Shown: positions 36,101 through 44,208, counted from the first letter of the stretch. The stretch is 64,000 bases of DNA from Heliocidaris erythrogramma (GCA_025617745.1 CM046854.1:61585606-61649605), one strand, 5' to 3'. Program-made: numbers and translations. Notes: a model not told the origin generated them from the sequence alone.

Positions 36101-37785
36101 GAATCAATATTGCTTCGCAGTCATTTTGCACACTAACCAAATTCTGAAAGAGTAGGTTGAGTTCGGGGAAAGGTGTCAACTAATTTGTGAGCTTTCTCAT
36201 TCTTTTCATGTTAGGTTGGAAGATTAGCATAGTAGATATGCCCCCTGAAAAGGATTGCTCTTCAAATGCCCTCACATTTAAAATATAACAAGATACAGCT
36301 GAAATGTTCGGGCCCACCATTTGTGTGTAGTCCCATAGACACATTTCTGTGTGCAGTGCATGCGACTCTCTGCAGGATTGAGTCCATTTCTTATCATTTT
36401 TGGTGATTCCAAAACGTTACCGCATACACCGATTCTTATGTGCTACATGTGTATAATCAACCTTTCCCAATTGCTTTGAGACAGTTTCTTTCACAATTCA
36501 ATCTCATGACCAGAACTTAACTTTATCTTTAATTTCAACCCTCTACCAAACACTATAATGTACCTATCCCTAATCCTAACCCTAACCTAAAACTCAATCA
36601 ATTTGCAACCCTAAACCTAACGCTATATCTTTGATGAAATAACCGCTGAAGCAATTGTTGCAGGAGCATATATGTCTGAGCACCGAATTAACAAGTCTTC
36701 TTGAAATGTATGTGCCTTGTATTCACTGTGAACCTAACAACGTTGCTTTGCTTTGCTAGTTAGCTAGCTGGGTGTTGAATTCCTGGTGTATGGCACCCCA
36801 GTATCGATGTGTAATTGTTGTGCTATTTTTGTGAAAAGGAAAAGAAACTGTGTTCCTCGTTTCTTTCTTTCACACAAGGATATGAAGATATGGATATGAG
36901 AGTGTGTGGGTGGATGAAACCGAAACAGAAGTGAACATGAGACTGTCATTGTAGCATGATTGGTGTTTGAGTATATATATCCCATTGTTTCTTTGAACCT
37001 GTTTCCTTGTATACGCCCCATATTGCTTCATGTATCATGTGTGAGTCATAGAAATGGATGCTTTAGAAAACTGTTCATGTGTTGATTTGAATAAAGAAAA
37101 GCACATTAAACATTCTATGTTTTACATGGATTTGCCTGTAGCAATGATGTAAAGCATTACTGATCATTTAAATATTTTTATTCCTAACTTATTTGACATA
37201 CATGTAGATGAATGCAGGTTTTAATGTGGTGATACATTTTAGCAATAATTGTCTTCATCATCTCTGGAACAGGAGTGGTTGTATTATCGAGGGTTTCTAA
37301 TGGAGTAACTGTACGGGGGTTAATAAATTAATTAGTTAATTAATCAGTTAATTATACATGCTTTGTGTTGATCTTTGTGTCATGTGTGCATTACGTTTAA
37401 ATTGATTTGCAGTTATTTATACTATCATGTAATGTACATGTATATAATTTGATTCTTTGTTCTCTCTCCTTTCCTGCAGACTTCCCCTCCCGCTCAGGGA
37501 GCTCAAGCCCCCGCCGTTCCTCCCCCTCCCCTTCCAGCCCAGCCCCGTCCTCACCAGCCCGCCCCTCCCCCTCACCCACCATCAAGCATCCCCCGGTCCA
37601 CGCCCCGTCCCCCTCTGCCGCCTGGAGTCGGGGCGGCCACCAGCGTCGACAGCATGGAAGCCATCATCAGACTCCTGACCCAAGAAGGTTTCCATCGGGA
37701 GGAAGTCGTCAAAGCGCTGGACATCACCAGAAATAACGTGCCCATGGCCCGCAGGATACTCAAGGAATTGACCATGGCACATTGA
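8884..37785 (+). CDS. CBL: CBL E3 ubiquitin-protein ligase, 3' nine exons (5' part outside window)
   Basis: Joined exons: 8884-9162, 12462-12599, 15426-15645, 23013-23177, 23950-24307, 26829-27476, 30522-30632, 31725-31876, 37480-37785. Total 2377 nt; after one leading base this is 791 codons plus TGA, open throughout, and every junction is GT/AG. Domain order is EF-hand, SH2-like, linker helix, RING, proline/serine-rich tail, UBA, as in metazoan Cbl. Family knowledge: Cbl binds phosphotyrosine on activated receptor tyrosine kinases through its TKB domain and, with an E2 on the RING, ubiquitinates them for endocytosis and degradation. The N-terminal four-helix bundle of TKB was not found in 1-8883, so the gene starts upstream. 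The presence of a UBA suggests a c-Cbl/Cbl-b-type protein. Exon edges are inferred from splice consensus and reading frame, not from transcripts. Confidence 0.93.
9699..9791. repeat. Two adjoining palindromes
   Basis: GTGCCACTAACATACATACA ... TACATGTTAGTGGCAC (9699-9761), then CATTTTTTGGTACACTGTGT plus ACCAAAAAATG (9761-9791). Confidence 0.8.
10869..11257 (+). mobile_element. Family A MITE, complete, TTAA-flanked
   Basis: TTAA at both edges; AGATAAAGTTGAGTTCTGG at the left, CCAGAACTCAACCTTCCCT at the right. A partial inverted copy (10755-10868) sits head-to-head with it. Confidence 0.8.
12462..12599 (+). CDS. CBL: CBL exon: SH2-like domain core
   Basis: Acceptor TTTGTCAG ends at 12461; donor GTAAGT starts at 12600. 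The product begins (S)[18 protein letters not shown] and ends ALIDGNREG plus TT of a split Phe codon. The Arg of FRLSC is the phosphotyrosine-binding residue (Arg294 in human c-Cbl). Entry and exit phases match the neighbouring exons. The last ~35 bp of this exon plus its donor recur twice in the next intron. Confidence 0.95.
12563..12905 (+). repeat. Tandem repeats of the SH2 exon tail plus donor site
   Basis: The exon tail (CAGGCGCTCATCGATGGCAA, then AGGGAAGGCTTGTAAGT) recurs in degenerate form at about 12723-12790 and 12812-12870. The donors align as GTAAGT (12758) and GTAAAT (12846). A fragment of the unit's front part recurs at 12889-12905. Between the exon and the first copy, 12640-12720 is made of short TCATTTAAGT-type repeats. 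The copies are non-coding. Confidence 0.8.
13752..14190 (+). repeat. Chimeric MITE pair: family C fragment joined to family A fragment
   Basis: 13752-13876 matches the start of family C (AAGGGCAATCCAACCTTG, then GAAAGTTTGAAAGAAATTGG, AATAAGAAAGTTATG). From about 13880 it becomes family A (TGTATACTGTGAGGTTTTGG through CCCGGAACTCAACCTTCTCT). It is either a composite element or one insertion next to another. Confidence 0.6.
14255..14573. repeat. Family B hairpin MITEs, two inverted copies
   Basis: Starts TCCTGTTTCATAAAACTTGT and contains CTTGCATCTGATTGGCTGAG; the second part carries the reverse (CTCAGCCAATCAGGTGCAAG) and ends TTGATGAAACGCTCCC. Family B recurs at 16668-16772, 17512-17651, 34128-34275, 35703-35850 and 42337-42483. 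Its ends are inverted (GGGCCCTGTTTCATAAAACT and its complement). Confidence 0.75.
14634..15045 (+). repeat. Family C MITE copy
   Basis: Opens TTAAAGGGAAAGTCCACCCT followed by ACAAGTTGGTTTTAAAAG and a GAAAGTTTGAGCAAAATCCG block, and ends in a sequence mirroring the start (TGTTTGATTAATTACAACT). Other copies lie at 23350-23850 and 56843-57540. Confidence 0.65.
15060..15265 (+). repeat. SINE tail fragment
   Basis: GTTAAATAGGTACCTGGCAG through GGCTGCTGGAGATAAAGC and GGGGTAATGATAT resembles the body and tail of the complete SINE at 21335-21620. The tRNA-like head is missing. An (ATT)/(ATC) microsatellite follows at 15266-15325. Confidence 0.55.
15426..15645 (+). CDS. CBL: CBL exon: linker helix and first half of RING
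   Basis: Acceptor TTTCTAG ends at 15425; donor GTAACT starts at 15646. The product begins (F)[14 protein letters not shown], then the linker [14 protein letters not shown] with both tyrosines equivalent to human Tyr368 and Tyr371. It then gives the first six RING zinc ligands in [20 protein letters not shown] and CSQC, ending LSAWQ; the Trp is an E2-contact residue in human Cbl. The exon ends in phase 0. Confidence 0.96.
15564..15945 (+). repeat. Three tandem copies of the RING exon 3' half plus donor; copies 2 and 3 decayed
   Basis: Copy 1 is the real exon tail (15564-15645) with its donor. Copy 2 (15705-15783) begins GATCTGAATAGAGAACGACA and its donor aligns as GTACAT at 15784. Copy 3 (15856-15927) begins GATCTGCATAGAGAATAACA, has lost the middle part, and its donor aligns as GTAACT at 15928. 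The spacing is 138 and 144 bp. Intron sequence after the donor (GCAGTTATTCCCTTTT) is repeated too, so the unit spans the exon-intron border. Copies 2 and 3 do not keep the RING reading frame. Confidence 0.88.
15946..16545 (+). repeat. Family D interspersed repeat, complete copy
   Basis: Begins TATGCCTCCGCCCACTGAAG, runs through GTCTGTCCGTCCGTCTGTCC and GATCAAAGGTCAAAGGTCA blocks, and ends AGGCGGAGGCATATAGGAGA followed by CATTCATCTTGTTTT. The two ends are inverted (ATGCCTCCGCC / GGCGGAGGCAT). A 5'-truncated second copy is at 30816-31330. Confidence 0.75.
17126..17672 (-). repeat. Family A MITE interrupted by a family B MITE
   Basis: The family A end (AAGGTTTAGTTCTGGGAAAG) starts the block and the other end (CAGAACTCTACTTTATCTTT) finishes it. 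Between them, 17512-17651 is a family B hairpin element (GGCCCTGTTTCATAAAACTT to TTGATGAAACGCC). B therefore inserted after A. Confidence 0.7.
18232..18365 (+). repeat. tRNA-derived SINE, short copy
   Basis: GAGGTGTCGTACTCAAGTGG resembles the start of the SINE at 21335, and GTGGGTTCGATCACC is a B-box-like sequence. It lies just after an (ATT)n run. Confidence 0.5.
18697..19579. mobile_element. TTAA-flanked TIR element (non-autonomous)
   Basis: TTAA at 18693-18696 and 19580-19583 flank termini GCCTGAGTC and GACTCAGGC. Further in, related words recur inverted (GGGATTCGACGGC and GGGATTCGATGTCTTCGATC). TTAA target duplication is typical of piggyBac/Kolobok-type elements (established knowledge). 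No transposase was recognised. Confidence 0.75.
21230..21705. mobile_element. TA-flanked MITE (CAGTTGAACC family) carrying a nested SINE
   Basis: TA at 21228-21229 and 21706-21707 flank termini CAGTTGAACCTC and GAGGTGCTACTG. A second copy of the family, without the SINE, is split by the foldback element (47165-47266 and 52770-52847). That copy gives the uninterrupted sequence across the SINE insertion point. Confidence 0.8.
21335..21630 (+). repeat. Complete tRNA-derived SINE
   Basis: The head GAGGTGTCGTGGTCTAGTGG is A-box-like and GCGGTTCGAATCCTGCCGC contains a perfect B box. The body (AAATGGGTACCCGGTAGGAA, GCCAATCATGGCAGCTCTGC) leads to a TATATAAATGGACATATT(ATT)n tail. AAGTG occurs on both sides as a short target duplication. 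Partial relatives are at 8680-8775, 15060-15265, 32220-32325 and 41489-41745. Confidence 0.85.
23013..23177 (+). CDS. CBL: CBL exon: end of RING and acidic linker
   Basis: Acceptor CCTTTCACAG ends at 23012; donor GTGAGT starts at 23178. The product begins [20 protein letters not shown], supplying the last two RING zinc-ligand cysteines, then [14 protein letters not shown] and a Glu/Asp-rich stretch. Entry and exit are phase 0. Compare human [20 protein letters not shown]. Confidence 0.95.
23178..23949 (+). other. CBL intron containing a family C MITE (23350-23850)
   Basis: Three short copies of a CTCTTAAACGGAAAGTC-type word precede the MITE. Its arms are inverted: ACAAGTTGGTTTTAAAAGCA near the start and CTTTTAAAATCAATTTGTAA near the end, finishing CACTTTCCCTTTAA. 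Confidence 0.7.
23950..24307 (+). CDS. CBL: CBL exon: proline-rich region
   Basis: Acceptor CGTAATCAG ends at 23949; donor GTAAGG starts at 24308. The product begins [20 protein letters not shown], includes two near-identical proline repeats (TPPLPSHTP), then [23 protein letters not shown] and [17 protein letters not shown], ending in phase 1. Cbl tails bind SH3 domains of Grb2, CIN85 and kinases; the PPRP and LPPR motifs suit this role. The exon 3' end is copied twice downstream. Confidence 0.88.
24241..24725 (+). repeat. Three tandem copies of the proline-rich exon tail plus donor; copies 2 and 3 decayed
   Basis: Copy 1 is the exon end (ATGTACCTGGATGGAGGTAG ... ACCG|GTAAGGATGATGACCC). Copy 2 (about 24473-24552) reads TTACCTAGATGGTAGGAGCA ... 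GCCG|GTAAGGATAGTGACCC, donor at 24521. Copy 3 (about 24639-24725) reads GGTACTTAGATGGTGGGAGC ... ACCA|GTAAAGGATGGTGAC, donor at 24707. The copies carry in-frame stops, so they are not coding. Spacing is 213 and 186 bp. Confidence 0.87.
24988..25583 (-). mobile_element. Family A MITE with TTAA ends, interrupted by a 208-bp nested element
   Basis: TTAA at both ends; termini AGAGAAGGTTGAGTTCTGG and its inverted partner (CCAGAACTCAACTTTATCT). The nested element occupies 25311-25518. Other family A copies (10869-11257, 29378-29741, 36146-36530, 39970-40220) lack it and read straight through CTTTCCCAATTGCTTTGAG. Confidence 0.8.
25311..25518. mobile_element. TA-flanked 208-bp MITE nested in family A
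   Basis: Termini GACCGCTTCTGTAATGTATAC and GTATACATTACCGAAGCGGTC-type are inverted over ~30 bp with few mismatches; TA lies on both sides (25309-25310, 25519-25520). Confidence 0.82.
26113..26321. mobile_element. Small TIR element in CBL intron
   Basis: AGGGCCCGTTCACATGACG at the left and CGTCATGTGTGAACGTGCCTT at the right are inverted partners with TA on each side. About 209 bp; no coding capacity. Confidence 0.6.
26829..27476 (+). CDS. CBL: CBL exon: long Ser/Pro-rich tail segment
   Basis: Acceptor TTTGACAG ends at 26828; donor GTATCT starts at 27477. The phase fits: G from the previous exon plus CT gives Ala. The product includes [34 protein letters not shown], a Ser-rich stretch, [13 protein letters not shown] and [19 protein letters not shown] is a candidate tyrosine docking site (YxN), roughly where vertebrate Cbl has NAIYSLAARPLPVP. 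The exon is GC-rich and codon-like, unlike its flanks. The donor is weaker than the others, so the 3' edge is less certain. Confidence 0.82.
27477..30521 (+). other. CBL intron with tandem array, hairpin MITE and family A copy
   Basis: Besides the array at 27500-28200 it holds a small inverted element (28809-28899, ends ATCCCTGTTACAC and GTGTAACAGGGGT), a (GAA)n run (29051-29078) and a family A MITE (29378-29741). 29750-30500 is AT-rich with nothing recognisable. Confidence 0.65.
27500..28200 (+). repeat. Four-copy ~165-190-bp tandem repeat beginning next to an exon donor
   Basis: Landmarks recur: TGCATGCCAGCTTGGTGTAT (27515), CCATGTTAGCGTGGTGTGTA (27680), ACATGCCAGCATGGTGTATA (27845) and GCGTGCCAGCGTGGTGAATA (28037), each followed by TTTGCTTTCTAGTC-like and AATAACATCC-like words. 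The first copy starts about 20-30 bp after the exon end, and a weak match reaches the donor itself. Confidence 0.8.
30522..30632 (+). CDS. CBL: CBL exon: tyrosine and proline/histidine-rich tail segment
   Basis: Acceptor ATCCACTCAG ends at 30521; donor GTAAGA starts at 30633. The product is (D)[19 protein letters not shown], then [17 protein letters not shown]. The acidic-EY context resembles EEDTEYMTP around Tyr700 of human c-Cbl. Both phases are 1, matching the neighbours. Confidence 0.85.
30722..30815. repeat. 34-bp inverted repeat with 26-nt loop
   Basis: CTGGTAGACAAAAGAACATC ... (30722-30755) is matched by its inverse (30782-30815) with one mismatch. Confidence 0.92.
30816..31330 (+). 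repeat. Family D repeat, 5'-truncated copy
   Basis: Matches 16055-16545 from CTTGGTACTGGTATGTATCA through ATGTAGATCAAAGGTCAAAG to AGGCAGAGGCATATAGGAGA and CATTCATCTTGTTT. The left truncation point coincides with the hairpin at 30722-30815. Confidence 0.75.
31725..31876 (+). CDS. CBL: CBL exon: YDLPP docking motif
   Basis: Acceptor TCATATTGCAG ends at 31724; donor GTGAGT starts at 31877. The product is (V)[19 protein letters not shown] then [20 protein letters not shown] and [17 protein letters not shown] matches DGYDVPKPP around Tyr774 of human c-Cbl, a Crk/CrkL SH2-binding YxxP site when phosphorylated (established knowledge). Ends in phase 0, compatible with splicing to 37480. Confidence 0.9.
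31877..37479 (+). other. CBL intron with candidate cassette exon, MITEs and SINE tail
   Basis: Holds a family-B-like element built on ACCATTAATGGTAA words (32030-32175), a SINE tail (32220-32325), the candidate exon 33991-34030, family B copies (34128-34275, 35703-35850) and family A (36146-36530). CCTAACCCTAACCT-like words follow at 36570-36590. 32400-33980 and 34300-35690 are AT-rich with nothing else recognised. Confidence 0.65.
33991..34030 (+). CDS. CBL: Candidate cassette exon of CBL (ISNASS motif)
   Basis: ATCCGTTCAG precedes and GTAAGA follows. In phase 0 it encodes [13 protein letters not shown] plus one base. Human c-Cbl has SDISNASSSFGW a short distance after its YDVP site, so both motif and position fit. 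However, it is 40 nt long: inclusion between 31876 and 37480 would shift the last exon out of the UBA frame. It may be alternative, have a different partner exon, or be a relic. Confidence 0.45.
37480..37785 (+). CDS. CBL: CBL last coding exon: proline-rich end and UBA domain
   Basis: Acceptor TTTCCTGCAG ends at 37479; TGA is 37783-37785. In phase 0 the product begins [20 protein letters not shown] and includes [14 protein letters not shown], where PRSTPR fits the PxxxPR motif bound by CIN85/CD2AP SH3 domains. It then gives the [49 protein letters not shown]. Compare human [20 protein letters not shown]. A second frame in the same exon is also open to 37736. Confidence 0.93.
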   Translation, partial: TSPPAQGAQAPAVPPPPLPAQPRPHQPAPPPHPPSSIPRSTPRPPLPPGVGAATSVDSMEAIIRLLTQEGFHREEVVKALDITRNNVPMARRILKELTMAH

Positions 37786-40700
37786 TAATGGTAGAATTGC
37801 AAATTCAACAGTTGAATATTTCCTTCTGTTGCTCATCGAATGAAATAGATTTCAGCTCCTAATTTGGTATAAGAAGAAAAAAAAAAACATTAAAGAATTC
37901 CCTTCCTAATATAGGAACGGGAAGTTTACTATTCATGGGATAGTTGGCTGTTTGAATGAAAGTTGAGGCAGATCGTTGAATAACATTTGCCTATGGGGTG
38001 CCAAGAGTAACACTTGGGATCTTTTCCCAAATCACTGATTGTGTAACACAATGAATTTCTCTTCAATGAAGATAAACGTGGGCGAGATCAGTCCCAAGAC
38101 ATTTCCTTCTCGTGATCAACATTTGAACATATTTTTAGAGGCTTGTAGGCTTCCATTGTTGATAGTTTAACGGTGAGCCATTGCAATGCATGGTTGTTTA
38201 TAAAGATCAAATTCCCATAAATTTTGCTTGCTTTCTCATGTTAATCATTGGATGTGCAAAGTTCATCATTGTTTTCTTTCAGAATCACTGTAGGATTTCT
38301 ATCATTTGTATCCTTGTATAATGTTGTTCATAGGGACTTTGTCTCCTAGGTGTACGTGTATGTGCACAGAACATTTGTCTGTTATTCCTTGTCCAAAGGA
38401 CATTCGTCTCTGGTCATTTCTTCCTCAGAGGAATATCTTATTATGCATGGTGTATACATGTCTGAAGGACATTTGTTTCAAAGTGTCTTTTCACAGGACG
38501 AACGTCTTTTAGCATCGTTTTGCAGGACCTATGTATAACTGAGCTTGTCTAATTGATACATTTTCATCACGCCTTTCAAATATCCTCTCGGGGTTTGTGT
38601 ATCTAGATACATGTACCAGTTTGTATAACAGAACTTTCTGATAATGAAGATCTATGATCGAAAATAGAAGAAGTTTTGCTTTCAAGATAAGTTTTGTGTC
38701 TCGATACCTGGCCAATATAGTAATAACAAAAAGTTCTCCAATGCATTAAAAAAAAATGTAGTTTTCCTCATATACAGAGCACTTTGGAAACATGTAGAGA
38801 AAGTTATATGATGTGATATACATGTACGCTCTACAAAAACAGAATATATTATGATCATCATCATTATAGCCGCGATACTGGTTTTTTGAAAAGTAAAATG
38901 CATAAGCCTGTAATGCATTAAGACTGCTGCATTCAACAATTTAAGAAGTGATCACTTACATACTGTACGAGTTATTCAATCACAAACTCTTGATGCCTGA
39001 TAATTATGGTCAAATTTACTACTGGAATTCCTATTTTTTTGCTTCTCATTATTATCAGGCAGACAGCAATAGTAGGGATGACATTTATGTTACAATTCTC
39101 TCTTTAGAATATTCTACTAAGCTTCATTACAGAGGACCAACATTAATAACAATGAATGACTATTATTCCACAATTCCTAATCTTAACAGCCAAATTATAC
39201 ATTGAGAACTTAAGCTTTTAAATTATATATTTCATATGTTGAGTTGGAGTAGCAGAGTTAGGTTATAGTATGAGAAATTAGCATATCATGTACATGTATG
39301 TTATATTTGTTGTGGTTTACTATTAGTCTCATTACCCAGACCCAGGTTTTCCCTCGATCAAAAGTCGAGGCATTGCATTACAGCGAGAGCTGGTCTCTCA
39401 AATTGAAGGCTACCAAAAAAAAAAAAAAAAAAAAACAACGCAGATGAAAGCATTCTTCCAATATATGCCAATCATTCACTGATGCTACTTGAACTACTTG
39501 AACACTTGTGTATTATAAATAATTGTTTTACTTCCAATATTGAATTTATTGTCTAGATTTTATAGTAAATACTTAATGACTATTAATAACTCATATATTA
39601 TTTAGTGGTCGTGGTGGTCTGTATTTTTGATAAGATTCTTCTAACATGTTTATTTACATACTTACTGTATAAAAAAAAAATACATGTAAAAACTGACATG
39701 CATGAGACCTTGTCACATCGTGTAGGGTAATTTTACAGAAGCAGTCTGCAAAAATTATGTCATCAGCTCAGAGAAATACCATACAATCCTGTCGGCAATG
39801 TAGAATTGTTGATTTTCTACAAATTTTCCTACGTCATTCTTTGAGTACAAATGGTTGATGATTATCCCGCTTGAGCAGCGTTCATGTACAGAATATATTT
39901 TGTGTATGATGTGTAGTTGTGCACAGTGAAGTACAAGCAGTGTGGTAAGAGCCAAGAAGGGTATTCCCATAGAGTTCAATGAGAAGGTTCTGGTTACCAT
40001 GACAAATAATTAGTGAGCTTTCTGATTCTTTTGATGGCACATTTGAAGAGTATCATAAATGTCCCCTGAAAAATTAAAAAGATTGCTATTCCATTGCTTT
40101 CATATTTGAAATAAAAAGAAAAATAGCTGAAAATTTTGGACCGAACTTTTCATGCCACATGTGTCTGTAGTCCCACATACCTATTTTTCTGTGTGGTGCA
40201 TGTGACTTTCAACAAAACGACTATGAGTGCATGCGCGGAGAGCGGGATTTCATGTAGTCTCTTAATAGTGAGACTCCCGAAATAAAATCACTCTTGAATG
40301 CTGTTTATATAATAATAATTTTGATACAGAATACTGAATGATGATAAAAAAACATCTTGGCATTATGTAATTTTTCTTATTTTTTTAATCATCTTTCAGA
40401 ATTTGTGTATTTTTGCTAGATAGAACCTGTATCTTTGAATGTAAGCACCAAATTATGGCTGAAGTCTGTGTGTATATTTGTAATATTTAAGTTTGGTTTT
40501 AGGAAGAGAATTTCAAATTTATATTTTTCTTTTAATTTTTTAATGTATAATTTTTTTTTTATACTGGTTTGAGCATTGCATCTAATAGAAATGCATATTG
40601 CATGCGAATCCCTCTAGTTATGATATTGTGATAATTCCATCGTAGTGTCGAATATTTTATTAGAGGGAGCTTAAGCTCTGCATTTCTACCAAGTTTTACA

Positions 40701-43093
40701 TATTTAGATGGAAAATAAATGATTTACATGTTGATATTTAGGGGAGAATGTAATGAAGTTTGATTAGGTTTTGTATTTCATAACATTTATTTGTTTAATG
40801 CCTTTCATGCTGTCATAACAATAGACAAAAATACCATGTATAAAATACATTGCAAATGGTGTTTTTAGCTTGTGGTAAATGCACTGTATAAAGTGTTTGT
40901 ATAGTATAATCCTTTGGCTTGTTGGTACAATACAGTCTTTCACTTATTAGAATGCCATTGAAGTGACGTTAAAGTTTGAATACAAGGAAATACTGAAGTT
41001 ACTGACATCCGAAAAGCAAAGTAATGATGTCTCGGCTGTTAAAGAAATCTTTTTGACTTCAAATTGATGGACGCAAATGCAAGGTAATGGAAAGGGAGAG
41101 GCCTTATTCCTCAGTCAAAAGTCATTGGATTGATCATGAATGCTAATTGGGACTAGTTGGGACTGGTGAATTTTAAACGACAGTCATTTTGCGCATTAAG
41201 AAACATTGTTGCCAATCACAAAAAATCAGTGTTCTCTCAGTCGTGATTTTAATATTTTTGCGGCATGAAACTTTCAACTTGTGAAATTCGTGAAAGGTTT
41301 TTTAGGGTTTCATTATACAAGCTGCAGTGAGCATGATGGTTCATGTTTAACAATCATCGGGTAATAGTTTTATTATAGATGAACAAGTAATTTTCCTATC
41401 ATTATGGTCTCGATTTGTGGGTAAGATATTAAGATATTTTGCATTCATGGTTGCTACTTTCTAGTGGAGGTGTAGAGATACATGTAGATGCTGTAGTCGA
41501 GTGGTTTGAACATTTGACTTGAGATACGAAGGTCGTTGATTCAAGCGCCTGCACAGCCACTTACATCATGTCACTAAGCAAGGCATTTTATCTACTTTAA
41601 TTTGCTCTATCCAGGTCAGTAAATGGGTACCGGTTAGGATGGGAATGTTTTTTACTACCACGGGCGAGCATGTAGAAGGCGACCAGCTGGAATGATCCCC
41701 GGTGGAGTGGTGAGGTTGCACTGTATGTGCGGCATAACAGTTTAATCCAATTATTAGGTTAATAATTATGGGTTTTGTAGAATCCTTTTTTTTAATCTTT
41801 AAGATGTGTTTATAACTTCTTTTCTGGAAATCCTTTCTTGTTTTTAAATCCTCTGGGAGTGAGTATGTTGAATTTACAAATCAACATTGATCTTCACAAA
41901 TATTCATAAATTAATCTGTACAAACATATCATTAGTACATGCACATGGAGATTTTCACCAGAAACTTTTTTTATGTTGGGATCTTTTTTCATTAATGTTA
42001 ATTAGAAGCAGTGTACCATGATGTACAGTTTAACAATAAAAGGAATTTGTCTTGATTTCTAGGACAAAAGTACAAAATTCTTTGTCCAAAAATAGATACA
42101 AACTGTGGTAGTTTAAAAGCAAATCTGCACTTAATGTAAAGGAATAAAGGAATATTTTTATATTTGATTAGAATTATATCCGTAGGTGATATATTGAGGG
42201 ATATGTTTGTAATATCTTGTGTACCGGTAGATTGTTTGTCAGGTATCCACACAAGTGATGGAGAAAGAAGATCAAATGATTAGGACTATCTGTTGATATT
42301 GTGTGCTCTTTGGAGTAAAACATCGCAACAGAACCAGGGCCCTGTTTCATAAAACTTGCCATCAATGACAAGTTACAATAACTGTTATAAGCTACTGAAA
42401 TCCTTGAATCTGATTGGCTGAGAACGAAATTGTCATAAAAATGAGGCAGTTGTTCTTGATAACAAGTTTTATGAAACAGGACTCAGATAATTTGTATCAT
42501 AGCTTGCTTAGAACTTTTATGAATATGCAGAGATCTCTGCCAATGTTTTAGTTGGTTTTTCACAAAAGAAGACACTCATTAGGAGAATAGAGAAGCTCAA
42601 TATTTGTTATCGCATCTGCACAAGCTTACTTTTAAAAGCTCGTCAGAATTTGATTTAAATGAAAGTACTGCATCTGATGTTTTTGTGATGTATATGTATG
42701 TGAAATTTATGAACTTACACTACTTTTCCCAATTGTGATTCCTTTTTTTTTCGTTCATCACAATTAACTGTGAACTTCTTTTGACATGATGTACTGTATT
42801 ATACAAAGTGAAAAAATGTATTATATGCAAACATATACCCGTAGTCAGCATAATTGAAAGGGAAAAATGTCTTGTATTTTTATGAAATGAATATATCAGA
42901 TATGTAAGTTACATGTTATTGATTTCAACATGCTTAATGGTATATTTTTTTCATTGACTCGTATTAATCAACCAATTGCTAGTATGTGGTATACTGTATA
43001 AAATGCTACATGTGAATATGTCGTGTATAATTTCTTAAAAGCTTTGATCGAAAAAATGTACTAAAAACATATTTGTTTTAAGCCAGAAATAAA
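37786..43093 (+). other. Probable CBL 3' UTR and downstream flank
   Basis: No coding exon follows the stop. The stretch is AT-rich. AATAAA words occur at 40281, 40714 and 43088; which is used cannot be told from sequence. It includes a partial family A MITE (39970-40220), a SINE-like copy (41489-41745), a family B hairpin (42337-42483) and a poly-A run (39415-39435). If the last signal is used, the UTR would be ~5.3 kb. Confidence 0.4.
41489..41745 (+). repeat. tRNA-derived SINE-like copy
   Basis: GATGCTGTAGTCGAGTGGTT is A-box-like and GGTCGTTGATTCAAGCGCC is a degenerate B box. The body has GTAAATGGGTACCGGTTAGGA like the SINE at 21335, but the 3' part differs (CCGGTGGAGTGGTGAGGTTG). Confidence 0.6.
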
Positions 43094-43880
43094 GTATATA
43101 TATGAAATTTGGTGGTAAGAATGCAAAAATACTTGTAATCTGTATGTTATTTGGAGTTGCAATTAATTAGGCATATGTGTGGGAGAGATAGGGGGGATAG
43201 GGAGGTGACAGGAGAGAGAGGGAGAGAGACAGGCCTCTATTCTTGAAAGGTGCCTAACTTCAAGCCCCTGCCTATTTGTGTAGATTTAGGCCTATGGAGA
43301 ACCAAATGTCCCCCACTTTTAATCCTACAAATCCTCTAGTTCTGGAACTACATGTAAACTGCAAATAAACAAACCTCACCAAGAGAAATGATTTCTTATG
43401 CTCATTTCATACCAGAAAATAATTTTCTTTATTTTGTTACCTAATATGTGGGACTTGGGGATTCACAAATGGTGTTCCATAATCGGTGGTCTAAGTAGAG
43501 AAAAAGAAGCACAATATGCAAATAAAGGAAGTGATGAAAGTAGATAAAAGGATTAGCGTATGCAAGGAAATTAAGAGATAGGGAGAAAAAGAGTGGGAGA
43601 GGGAGAGGGAGAGGGAGGGGAGAGAGAGAGGGGAGGGGGATATAGAGTAAGTGAAGATGATTGATAATGCATACATCTATATGGGGCTTTAAGACCAAAT
43701 TGAACATTTTTTTTCAAAGTAGTAAAACAAAAAGTCAAATTCCTACTATTTGCCAACAGTTTCCCAAAATTATTTGAGATGGCTCAGCAGTTTCAAAATT
43801 GATGTCAGAAAATCTGAATGGGGGGGGGGGGGGGGGGGTGTGTCCCACCCATCGAATCTATGCCCTTGATCAGTTAATTA
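43094..43880. other. Intergenic low-complexity stretch
   Basis: GA-rich runs (43190-43232, 43580-43640), a poly-G run (43820-43838) and AT-rich DNA. The ORFs here are translated simple repeat. No gene seen. Confidence 0.6.
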
Positions 43881-44208
43881 AAAAAAATTCCTCCCCAGTC
43901 AAGCTTCTTCGTTTATTAACCATTGTCTACGGCGGACCGTTTGAATATTAATGAGTCAGAAAAAAGAGGATCTTGGGTATTTGATTCTAGTTCATCGTGA
44001 CTTGGCCGTGAACCAGAATAGCCTGGTGGTTAAGTCGCTGCCCGGCATGCAGTAGATGACAGGTTCGAATCCCACTGGTTCCAATTTTTTCTGACTTGGG
44101 TTTTTCATTACAGATCGAGCATACGATCTTTAACACTGGGAGTAAAATGCCTAAAGATTTGTTTACAAATTAAAAAAAAAAAATCCTCCCCAGTCAAGCT
44201 TCTTCGAT
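43878..44208 (+). repeat. tRNA-like element, copy 1 (terminal direct repeats)
   Basis: Same architecture as 54552-54934: a partial left repeat (TCAAGCTTCTTCGTTTATTA), a central unit with a tRNA-like segment GAACCAGAATAGCCTGGTGG ... GGTTCGAATCCCACTGGTTCC, then the right repeat (TTACAGATCGAGCATACGAT ... AAGCTTCTTCG). It abuts the minisatellite at 44209. B box GGTTCGAATCC is perfect; the T-stem pairs badly, so it is not a functional tRNA. Confidence 0.75.

Noticed and set aside
43441-43756. Frames on the - strand near the GA-rich tract
   Set aside because: Translated (GGGAGA)n; low complexity only.
43997-44085. Possible functional tRNA gene
   Set aside because: B box and acceptor-like ends are present, but the T-stem does not pair and the segment is embedded in a repeated element with a second copy at 54742-54812.
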